DNA of 64,000 nucleotides from Clostridia bacterium (lineage in GTDB: Bacteria; Bacillota; Clostridia; Christensenellales; Pumilibacteraceae). A program made the position numbers and the translations under genes. Within the stretch, counting starts at the first letter, position 1, and the number at the start of each line of letters is the position of its first letter. Positions 55,655 through 64,000 of this stretch are shown here, in pieces. The DNA lies in assembly GCA_022791055.1 (NCBI GenBank), contig JAAVYI010000018.1, forward strand, positions 107,856-171,855. Reading direction: 5' to 3'. The notes beneath the pieces were generated by a model. That model was not told where the DNA came from and did not search any database. It saw only the letters and a list, made by a program, of their open reading frames with translations.

Positions 55655-57001
55655 CTACTTGTTGTTCTTGACGGTACGCGCCAACAGTTGCTGTACGTCG
55701 GACGTAAACTTGTTGAGCGAATAATTGTTACCGCCCAAGTAACTGCTGTCGTACGACAGAAGCGCCGTTTCAAACTCGGCCTGCGAACAGTATTTGTTGC
55801 GTTCGATAATGCTCGTGTTGCCCATAGCGTCGTAAAAGATTTGATTGATAGCCAATACTTTGGGATCGGTGACATACGTCGACCCGTTCATGTTGAGCAT
55901 ATATTCTTCGCCGTACGCTTGTTTGCCGGGGAAGTTGTACCCTTCTTTTGCGCCCAATACGCCGTAATACTCGGTGTACCACTCGATAAACTTCCACGCA
56001 GCATCCTTGACCTTGCTGCGCTTAGCCATGGCGAGCGCCACGCAACCCGTGGTGTACACGCTCGGCGTAATGTCTTGACTGAGTACCGGCGGATATGTAA
56101 TGCCCAAATCCATATCTTCCAATTGGTAGCCGGCAATGGCGTAACGACCGGTCAATGTCATCGCCAAATTGCCCGACTTGAACAGCACATACGACGAAGT
56201 CGACAGCTTGTGTGCCTCATTGGCCTTTAAGACGTTATAGTAAGTTTCGACAGCCTTTGCCACCGTCGGATCGGTAAACTGCGGCGTGCCGTCCGAGGTA
56301 AACCAGCATGTGCCTGCGTTATCGATAAACTGGCACAGTTCCTTGCCGCTCCCCAGTCCCGGCAAATAACCGTACTGCGTGTACTTGCCGTCCGATTTTT
56401 TAATCAGTTGGCTGTTGAGCGTTTCGAATTCCTCAAACGTGAGCGGCGTGCCGCGTTCCAACATCGCCAGTTGCTCCGCGTTCATCAGTTTGCGGTTGTA
56501 TACCAACATCGAATCGGGTGTCCAGTCCTTGATAACGGCATACATGCTGCCCTTGTTAAATTCGGTTCCGTCGTACCGATAGGCCAAATCGTTGATCGCC
56601 CACAGGTCGTCGGCTTCCAACCCCTCGCCGTCGTTCAACCACTCGTCGAGCGGCTGCAATTTGTCATAGTTGAGAAACGGATAAATTTCGCCGGGTTCCA
56701 TATTGAAAATATCCGGCTCGATGCCCGAACTCATCCAGGTCAAAAGTTTGGTGTAATAGTCGCCGGTTGCAACCTCGAAGCTGATTTCTATATTGTCGTA
56801 CTGCTTGTAAAAATCGTTGTTGACCGCGTCTTTGAGCTTATTCAGTTCTGTCGTATTGCAAAACAGCCAGTATCGCACGACCTGTTTTTTATTGCCACCG
56901 CCGAAAAAGCCGCCACCGCCGCCGATCCCGACACAGCCGAACATCGAACATGCAAAGACAGCCGTCAGCAAAATCAGAAAAATTTTTCTCCACCGTTTCA
57001 T
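55655..57001 (-). CDS. Sugar ABC transporter substrate-binding lipoprotein
   Basis: 448 residues. Signal MKRWRKIFLILLTAVFACSM with lipobox SMFGC (Cys23), then a Gly-rich linker (GIGGGGGFFGGGN), then a cluster-B extracellular binding domain: EISFEVATGDYYTKLLTWM, GIEPDIFNMEPGEIYPFL. Type-1 solute-binding protein for oligosaccharides. The ligand cannot be told from sequence. Confidence 0.93.
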   Translation of the reverse strand: MKRWRKIFLILLTAVFACSMFGCVGIGGGGGFFGGGNKKQVVRYWLFCNTTELNKLKDAVNNDFYKQYDNIEISFEVATGDYYTKLLTWMSSGIEPDIFNMEPGEIYPFLNYDKLQPLDEWLNDGEGLEADDLWAINDLAYRYDGTEFNKGSMYAVIKDWTPDSMLVYNRKLMNAEQLAMLERGTPLTFEEFETLNSQLIKKSDGKYTQYGYLPGLGSGKELCQFIDNAGTCWFTSDGTPQFTDPTVAKAVETYYNVLKANEAHKLSTSSYVLFKSGNLAMTLTGRYAIAGYQLEDMDLGITYPPVLSQDITPSVYTTGCVALAMAKRSKVKDAAWKFIEWYTEYYGVLGAKEGYNFPGKQAYGEEYMLNMNGSTYVTDPKVLAINQIFYDAMGNTSIIERNKYCSQAEFETALLSYDSSYLGGNNYSLNKFTSDVQQLLARTVKNNK

Positions 57002-57037
57002 AATTTTCTCCTCCTATTTTTTGAAACACTGTCGAAG

Positions 57038-58255
57038 TTACAACATAAAATCGGGCTTCTTGGACATCCACTTCCCGCCGGTAAAATCCGGAATCGACTG
57101 CGGCGCCCCGCCCAAAACGATCGACTGTTCGGAAAGCGCCGATATACACATCCAGGACGCCATATCGTAAACGTCGAGCGGGAACGGCTTATCGTCCAAT
57201 ACCGAATCGAAATATTCGGTAAACGCCAACCAGTCCATGCCGCCGTGCGCGTCTTGAACGGACTGTTTTGCAAATGCCGTCCAAAGCGGATGATCGTACT
57301 TAACGCGCAACTTTTCAAAGTTATCGTACTGCGGCCGCCAATCGCTCTCAAATTTTTCGTGACCTTCGCATTCGAGATACGCAGAACGGTTGTCCTCGGT
57401 CAACATACCGCGCGTGCCGCGTATCGTCAGTCCGCGCGAATAGTAACGCGGCAACGTGGTGTCAAGTTGCAACTCGATCGTTTCCCCGCGCGCACACTTA
57501 ATCACGGTTGTGACGATATCGGCTTGACTAAAACGTTTGCCGACCAGTTCTTGATCGTCGCTTTTATGTAGCGCTATGTATTCTTCCATCGACGCCGAAC
57601 AGGATGCCGTCGACGTCAACGTCATCATGCGGTTGCCGCGGTTGATGTCGAGAATCATGGCGATCGGCCCCAGCTCGTGCGTCGGATAGTTTTCGCAATT
57701 ACGGTTCAAATAGTTTTCCAAGCGATAATGCCGTAGCTCCTTGCCGTGCGCTACCTCGTACCGCAGGTCGTGTCCATACCGCCCCGAGCAGTGTACCACC
57801 GTACCGAACGCACCTTTGCGCGCCATGTTAAGCGCCATCAGTTCTTCGCGCCCGTAACAGCAATTTTCGAGCAACGCACACGGCGTACCGGTGCGTTCGT
57901 ACGTACGTATCAAGTCCCAACACTGTTCGACGCTGTACGCCCCGCCCACTTCGCACAGTACGCGAACACCCCGCTCCATGGCGGCGATCGACATCGGAAT
58001 ATGATCGACCCAAGACGCCGTAATAATAAACAGCTCGGGCTTTTCGACGTCGAGCATACGGCGATAATCGAGATACTGCCGCGGCTCACGTTTTCCCGCC
58101 CCCGTCAGCTTTTCGACCGCCGAAGCGCAACGATCGTCATATAAATCGCAAACGCCCACAATATCGAGCTGAGAACACCGCTTCAATACGTCGTCGGTTA
58201 GCGTCAGCCCCCGATTCCCCAACCCTGCAACCACTGTCTTAATTGTTTCAGCCAT
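57038..58255 (-). CDS. GH109-like NAD-dependent glycosidase (Gfo/Idh/MocA fold)
   Basis: 405 residues from MAETIKTVVAGLGNRG; an ATG 12 bases upstream is possible. Rossmann fold with VAGLGNRG. The usual EKP motif with the catalytic Lys is replaced by CEVGGAYSVEQCW, and the blocks LLENCCYGREEL, YGHDLRYEV, NYPTHELGPIAMILDINRG resemble GH109 enzymes, which use bound NAD+ to cleave alpha-N-acetylgalactosaminides by transient oxidation and elimination. This is recalled from family knowledge, not a database search; a plain oxidoreductase is the alternative. First gene of the sugar operon, cytoplasmic, so it would act on imported sugars. Confidence 0.75.
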   Translation of the reverse strand: MAETIKTVVAGLGNRGLTLTDDVLKRCSQLDIVGVCDLYDDRCASAVEKLTGAGKREPRQYLDYRRMLDVEKPELFIITASWVDHIPMSIAAMERGVRVLCEVGGAYSVEQCWDLIRTYERTGTPCALLENCCYGREELMALNMARKGAFGTVVHCSGRYGHDLRYEVAHGKELRHYRLENYLNRNCENYPTHELGPIAMILDINRGNRMMTLTSTASCSASMEEYIALHKSDDQELVGKRFSQADIVTTVIKCARGETIELQLDTTLPRYYSRGLTIRGTRGMLTEDNRSAYLECEGHEKFESDWRPQYDNFEKLRVKYDHPLWTAFAKQSVQDAHGGMDWLAFTEYFDSVLDDKPFPLDVYDMASWMCISALSEQSIVLGGAPQSIPDFTGGKWMSKKPDFML

Positions 58256-58295
58256 GTGCTTTACCATACCTTTTGTTTTTCGAATTTGCACCTGT

Positions 58296-58324
58296 ATGAT
58301 AACAAATATCCAGGTAAATTACAA
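58296..58324 (-). promoter_or_regulatory. Promoter of the sugar-use operon
   Basis: TTGTAA (58319-58324) and TATCAT (58296-58301) on the minus strand with 17 bases between, about 40 bases before the GH109-like ATG. Confidence 0.5.
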
Positions 58325-58591
58325 GATTTATGCCGAAATACCTAACAAAAAGGCAAGTTTACTTATCAAAACCGCATTGCGTATCAAGGCTTATTTTCTA
58401 TTTTGCCGCCAGTTCCGTTTGTGGGTTGTTTTGTCCTCTTGCAAGTACGACCCGATCGACCGTTTTCGGTCGGGTATCGGTATTTTATTCTGTTTTACAG
58501 TTGCGACGGCGAATACGGGTACGGTTTTTTTACGGGGATGCAATACAACCCGATACTCTGCGGCCACGCCGACCTGCATAGCACCGATACA
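58325..58591. other. Stretch without a recognised gene
   Basis: No reading frame here has a plausible start or family pattern on either strand. The part near the decayed gene may be its former 3' flank. A palindrome-like CGATCGACCGTTTTCGGTCG occurs near 58452-58471 (CGACCG/CGGTCG around TTTT). Confidence 0.4.
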
Positions 58592-58859
58592 TTATCCGTA
58601 CAAACCGAGTATCGACACGCCGCCGCCCAAAACGAAAGGTACAAATAAGCAAGCGTGCTGTCCCAAAGCGCCGTAGCCATTCTTTGCCGACGCTTACAGC
58701 GACACGCCTTTTCCAACAGCGGCATCGCGCCCAACGTCGTCAGCAGCATTGACGCGTCCGACTGCGTTGCACCCGCAACGGTTTCGTCTGCGATCGTTTC
58801 GCCCTCGACGGGTCGAACAGGCTCATTTGATCGCTTTCTTTTTCTGCTTTCAGTTGCAT
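58592..58859 (-). pseudogene. Decayed small membrane-protein-like gene
   Basis: An ATG at 58859 with an AGAGG site opens MQLKAEKESDQMSLFD; after about codon 16 the sense-like reading moves to another frame (VEGETIADETVAGATQSDAS, then LLTTLGAMPLLEKACRCKRRQ) and shifts again near DSTLAYLYLSF to continue VLGGGVSILGLYG and a stop. The pieces together resemble a protein of about 90 residues with one C-terminal membrane helix. No family is recognised. Two frameshifts make an assembly error less likely than true decay, but the assignment is tentative. Confidence 0.3.
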
Positions 58860-58903
58860 CGGTTAACCTCTACTCAACCCCGCCACTATCCGGTTTTCGT
58901 TAT

Positions 58904-58936
58904 ACAAAAATAGCCCGCTATCTTCTAGCGGGCTAT
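58904..58936 (-). terminator. Terminator after the monooxygenase-like gene
   Basis: TAGCCCGCTA (58926-58935 on the minus strand) pairs perfectly with TAGCGGGCTA (58911-58920) around 5 bases, then TTTTTG. It lies 25 bases after the stop codon. Confidence 0.85.
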
Positions 58937-58960
58937 GCTGATAATATTTTAGAACGATCA

Positions 58961-59260
58961 TCAAAAGTCTTTCTGTTTTATAAATTTTTCAACTTTCATT
59001 GACAGCTGATATTTTTTACGCAGCGCGGCGATTTCGTTCATCATTTCCGTTTTATGATGAAAGTCAAGCGCCTCTTGGTTTTTCCAACAATCAATAAGCA
59101 ATACCGTTTCGGGATCGTCCATTGGGAAAAAGTATGCATAGCTTTCATTGCCTTCTTCAGCGCGAATTTTATCTACAATACCTTTTGAAATCATTTCTTC
59201 GGCAAACTTCCTCGCGCTACCGTTGTGTCCCGTGTAGTAAATATTGACGACAATACACAT
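58961..59260 (-). CDS. Antibiotic biosynthesis monooxygenase (ABM) domain protein
   Basis: 99 residues, a dimeric ferredoxin-like alpha+beta fold as in quinol monooxygenase YgiN. Visible pattern: MCIVVNIYYTGHNG, EEGNESYAYFFPMDDPETVLLIDCW, ALDFHHKTEMM. The A/T-rich codon use contrasts with most of the window. GGAGAG precedes the ATG. The reaction is unknown; members act on small aromatic or quinone compounds or are simply stress-linked. Confidence 0.85.
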   Translation of the reverse strand: MCIVVNIYYTGHNGSARKFAEEMISKGIVDKIRAEEGNESYAYFFPMDDPETVLLIDCWKNQEALDFHHKTEMMNEIAALRKKYQLSMKVEKFIKQKDF

Positions 59261-59297
59261 GCTGTCTCTCCGTTAATGATCGTTTATAATATTTTAT

Positions 59298-59306
59298 ATT
59301 ATAGCA
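59298..59306 (-). promoter_or_regulatory. Extended -10 promoter of the ABM gene
   Basis: TGC-TATAAT on the minus strand about 38 bases before the ATG, inside a very A/T-rich stretch. Confidence 0.5.
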
Positions 59307-59316
59307 AATCGGCAAT

Positions 59317-59351
59317 AAAAAAACAAGGCACAAAAATAATCTTTCCTTGCT
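59317..59351 (-). terminator. Possible terminator after the phosphoesterase gene
   Basis: On the minus strand CAAGG pairs with CCTTG around 16 bases and is followed by eight T. The stem is short. Confidence 0.35.
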
Positions 59352-59397
59352 TTAATAAGCTCTTTTTATTTTACGAGTTCGCCGGACAAACTTGCGC

Positions 59398-60093
59398 TCA
59401 AAAGATCCGCACGGGCTTGTTGCCGATGAGGTCGCAGGACGTGAGATAGTACGGTATGCCGTCGAGTTCGAGCGTGCGGCACACGCGGCTGTCGCGGCCG
59501 TGCAAGTGGCCGTAGACGACGGCGTCGACCTTGTATTCGCGGTACATTTCGGTAAACGGACTGCGGTCGAATCGGCTGTTGAACGGCGGAAAGTGCAACA
59601 TAGCGATCAGCTTGTCGCCCTCGCCGCGCGCTTTGGCCGCCGCGTCGAGCGACATGCGCGTGCGGATAATTTCGCGGTCATAGATCTTTTTATCCTCGTC
59701 GGTCTGATTGCGCCCCTCCGGCGTCGTCCAGCCGCGACTGCCGCACACGACGTATTCGCCCAGTCGCACGCAGTCGTTCTGCAAGGCGTACACGCCGGCA
59801 GGCAAAACGCGGCGAATGGCGCTGATCGCCTTCCACCAGTAATCGTGGTTGCCGCGGAGCAGTATCTTTTTACCCGGAAAGCGCGCGATATATTCGAGGT
59901 CGGGCTGCGCTTTGTCGAGCGTCATCGCCCAACTGATGTCACCGGCGATCAACACCATATCTTCGTCGGAAACATTCGCGGTCAGTTCCGCGCCGATGGT
60001 ATCGAGATAGTTGTCCCACACCTCGCCGAATATATCCATAGGCTTGGGGTTATGGATCGACAAATGCAAATCGCTGATTGCAAAAACTTTCAT
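59398..60093 (-). CDS. Calcineurin-like metallophosphoesterase
   Basis: 231 residues. All dimetal ligands are present: DLHLS (8-12), GDIS (near 51), GNHDYWW (near 80), HFPPFN (near 165) and GHLHG near the C-terminus. Cytoplasmic. The substrate is unknown; relatives include YkuE/YfcE-like phosphodiesterases. The promoter puts the transcription start at the ATG, and no binding site precedes it. Confidence 0.9.
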   Translation of the reverse strand: MKVFAISDLHLSIHNPKPMDIFGEVWDNYLDTIGAELTANVSDEDMVLIAGDISWAMTLDKAQPDLEYIARFPGKKILLRGNHDYWWKAISAIRRVLPAGVYALQNDCVRLGEYVVCGSRGWTTPEGRNQTDEDKKIYDREIIRTRMSLDAAAKARGEGDKLIAMLHFPPFNSRFDRSPFTEMYREYKVDAVVYGHLHGRDSRVCRTLELDGIPYYLTSCDLIGNKPVRIF

Positions 60094-60099
60094 GGCTAT

Positions 60100-60128
60100 A
60101 GTATAACAAATTTATTATGTTTTTGCAA
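60100..60128 (-). promoter_or_regulatory. Promoter of the phosphoesterase gene, leaderless layout
   Basis: TTGCAA (60123-60128) and TATACT (60100-60105) with 17 bases between. Only 6 bases (ATAGCC) lie between the -10 and the ATG. Confidence 0.6.
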
Positions 60129-60171
60129 ACGAATCAGGGACTCGAATCGGTTTTATGCAACGGATGTCGGA

Positions 60172-60768
60172 CTATGTCGTCGTCGGATATAACGACGCCG
60201 CCGTGATCCCGGGACAGGCGCGGCCGCATTCGGTGCAATCGGGATAGACGGCATAGCCGTAGGTCGGCACCAAAATATCGGCAACGATAATGACCTTGAT
60301 GATGTCCATGATACAGTATGTAAAATTGACACTGCCCGACGCCGTGTACGTTGCTATGTCGCTGGCGACGACGGCGACCGCCTCGATCGTGAACGGCAAC
60401 GCCGTCCCGCGTGGCACGCGCAGCGATACGCTTTTGCGGTAGCGCAGCACCGAAACCGCCGTGCCGATCTCTCCGGCCGCGTTGCGGTACGTCATTGTCA
60501 GCGGCACGTTGACCGTAGCGCCGACTTCGGAGCAGTTCGCACCGGCTACCACCGATACGTCGGTCAGCGTGACCGGCTGGCCGCTGTCGATCCGGTCGAT
60601 AACGGCCGGCGTACCCGCCGTGTACCCGGTAAAAACCAGGCTGGTATTGATATTATTGTCACGCCGAATGCACGCGTCATACACTTGCCGCACCTCGACG
60701 CACATGCGCTGACAAAGTCCGCACAACGGATTGCCGACGATCCGCCCCGCCGCTTTATAATTGGTCAT
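60172..60768 (-). CDS. Cys-bearing protein of unknown function
   Basis: 198 residues. The N-terminal LCGLCQRMCVEVRQVYDACIR and the C-terminal CTECGRACPG hold most cysteines, while the middle is a beta-rich domain (VTLTDVSVVAGANCSEVGATVNVPLTMTY in parts). The pattern recalls uncharacterised clostridial proteins found with spore or envelope genes, but I cannot name a family. There is no signal peptide. The GGGAGG binding site is inside the 3' arm of a hairpin. Confidence 0.7.
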   Translation of the reverse strand: MTNYKAAGRIVGNPLCGLCQRMCVEVRQVYDACIRRDNNINTSLVFTGYTAGTPAVIDRIDSGQPVTLTDVSVVAGANCSEVGATVNVPLTMTYRNAAGEIGTAVSVLRYRKSVSLRVPRGTALPFTIEAVAVVASDIATYTASGSVNFTYCIMDIIKVIIVADILVPTYGYAVYPDCTECGRACPGITAASLYPTTT

Positions 60769-60770
60769 AG

Positions 60771-60802
60771 AAAAAGCCTCCCGTGTAATATATGACGGAA
60801 GG
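60771..60802 (-). terminator. Terminator-like hairpin after engB that contains the next gene's binding site
   Basis: On the minus strand GCCTTCCGT (60794-60802) pairs with ACGGGAGGC (60776-60784, one G-U) around 9 bases, then TTTTT. The ACGGGAGGC arm is also the ribosome binding site of the gene starting at 60768. Confidence 0.7.
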
Positions 60803-60820
60803 CGTGCTTTCGTTCGACTG

Positions 60821-61417
60821 TTATTCCGCTAAAATCGTTTCCAGGCGCGTCAAAACCCTGTCGCGGCCGTCGCCGTTGTGGCTGACGCATAAAATATTGT
60901 CGCGTCCTAAAGCCGTCGCGCCCGAAAGCATGGTGACGGCGCGGGACAGTTGCGCCTTGGACAGCTTGTCGCACTTGGTCGCAACGACGGTAAACGGCGT
61001 CGCAAAATAGTGAAAATAGTTGATCATCTGCTTGTCTGCAACGCTCGGCTCGTGCCGACAGTCGAGGAGCAAAAACGCTTGCTTGAGCTTTTCGGTATTG
61101 CGTAAATAGCCCTCGATGAGCGTCCCCCAGCCCTGCTGCTCGCGCTTGGATGCGGCCGCATAGCCGTAGCCGGGCAAATCGACCAGCACAAGCCGACTGT
61201 CGTTGACGCCGAACAGATTGATCAGCCGCGTGCGTCCGGGCGTCGACGACGTTTTGGCTAGCTTGCCGTTGCGCGCCAACATATTGATAAAGGTCGATTT
61301 TCCGACATTGGAACGCCCGACAAAACACACTTCCGGGCAGTCGTACATAGCGGCGGCCGTGCGGTATGCGTTCAGCGTGGCGGCGCTGGTCAGAAAAACT
61401 GCTTTTGTAATTTCCAT
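60821..61417 (-). CDS. engB: Ribosome biogenesis GTPase EngB (YsxC)
   Basis: 198 residues from MEITKAVFLTSAA; the longer frame is a shadow of lon. G1 GRSNVGKST, G2/G3 TPGRT and DLPGYG, G4 TKCDK. Essential for 50S assembly in Firmicutes. It follows lon by 4 bases, the conserved lon-engB order. Confidence 0.95.
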   Translation of the reverse strand: MEITKAVFLTSAATLNAYRTAAAMYDCPEVCFVGRSNVGKSTFINMLARNGKLAKTSSTPGRTRLINLFGVNDSRLVLVDLPGYGYAAASKREQQGWGTLIEGYLRNTEKLKQAFLLLDCRHEPSVADKQMINYFHYFATPFTVVATKCDKLSKAQLSRAVTMLSGATALGRDNILCVSHNGDGRDRVLTRLETILAE

Positions 61418-61421
61418 ATCT

Positions 61422-63755
<2,334 letters not shown>

Positions 63756-63788
63756 ATCCACCTGCCTAAATCCTATTATACAGTATAT

Positions 63789-63817
63789 AGTATAGCACAT
63801 TCCGCTGACAAATACAA
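63789..63817 (-). promoter_or_regulatory. Promoter of lon
   Basis: TTGTAT (63812-63817) and extended -10 TGC-TATACT (63789-63794) with 17 bases between. A second set, TTGTCA (63806-63811) and TATACT (63782-63787) with 18 bases, overlaps it. No CIRCE or CtsR-like repeat was seen. Confidence 0.55.
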
Positions 63818-64000
63818 GTAATTTGCTTGAGAAAAAGCAAACGCTCCCCGAATCGTACGGTTTTATACTTGTAGCGAAAGGTATAGAGCCGTATTTTTTA
63901 TTGGTGGACATGCCTTTTAGCCGTGAGTGGCGGCGTTGTAGTCACTCCCCCTTTTGTACAATCATGGCGAATAGCCTGTTGTAAATAAATTTTTTAAGCC

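Noticed and set aside
63912..64000. Possible gene at the right edge
   Set aside because: No frame with coding character on either strand; only a weak GAGTG/CACTC inverted repeat near 63920-63950 was seen.

Overview
The window looks like chromosome of a Gram-positive anaerobe, most likely a Clostridia-class gut bacterium (Bacillota). Supporting signs are AGGAGG-type ribosome binding sites, housekeeping blocks in Firmicutes style (mraZ-rsmH, rpsP-ffh-ylxM-ftsY-smc-rnc-plsX-rpmF), several lipobox lipoproteins, a CUT1-type sugar ABC system without its own ATPase, and an oxygen-sensitive indolepyruvate:ferredoxin oxidoreductase. Base composition by eye is GC-moderate to high, with two short AT-rich islands (about 39.3-40.0 kb and 58.9-59.4 kb). 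No tRNA, rRNA, CRISPR array, prophage or insertion sequence was recognised. The genus cannot be named from the sequence alone.

Layout. 0-7 kb (minus strand): a cut-off membrane protein, a lipoprotein, a patatin-like hydrolase, DAHP synthase, a coiled-coil protein, coaD, rsmD, a membrane protein, a 5-formyl-THF cyclo-ligase and alanine racemase. 7-12.4 kb (minus): a tandem-ACT protein, two phenylacetate-CoA ligase paralogues and iorBA, an arylpyruvate/arylacetate module. 12.4-18.8 kb (minus): F-type ATP synthase operon atpB-E-F-A-G-D-C, in which the delta subunit survives only as a C-terminal-type domain fused to the front of alpha. 18.8-32.5 kb (minus): a GNAT/DUF2156 pair, then a long information-processing block from rpmF back to yraN. 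32.5-34.7 kb: a membrane protein, an esterase and a frameshifted zinc-ribbon gene. 35-40 kb (plus): a giant 2-hydroxyacyl-CoA dehydratase activator-like protein and an AT-rich lipoprotein. 40-44 kb: mraZ-rsmH-ftsL-like (minus), divergent from ilvA-ridA (plus). 44-58.3 kb: a glycan-use locus. 58.3-64 kb: a decayed gene, a small monooxygenase-like protein, a phosphoesterase, a Cys-bearing unknown, engB and lon.

The glycan locus is the main accessory region. A 1547-residue secreted protein with carbohydrate-binding-like and X2-like repeats and an unusual Cys-rich C-terminal anchor is divergent from an AraC-type regulator. Convergent to the regulator lies an apparent operon that encodes, in transcription order, a GH109-like NAD-binding protein, a sugar-binding lipoprotein, two permeases, a large DUF4832-like lipoprotein hydrolase and a nucleoside-hydrolase-fold enzyme. 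The likely logic is capture at the cell surface, cleavage outside, import, and further cleavage in the cytoplasm; the substrate is not evident, though GH109 relatives suggest alpha-GalNAc or alpha-Gal glycans.

Points most worth a second look: the delta-CTD::alpha ATP synthase fusion, an alanine racemase gene that lacks any ATG/GTG/TTG before its PLP lysine and sits in frame behind a TAG stop, a long palindromic element between atpD and atpC, an MraZ operator with exact 10-bp spacing, a terminator-promoter overlap between ftsY and ylxM, two genes with leaderless-type promoters, and the glycan locus.
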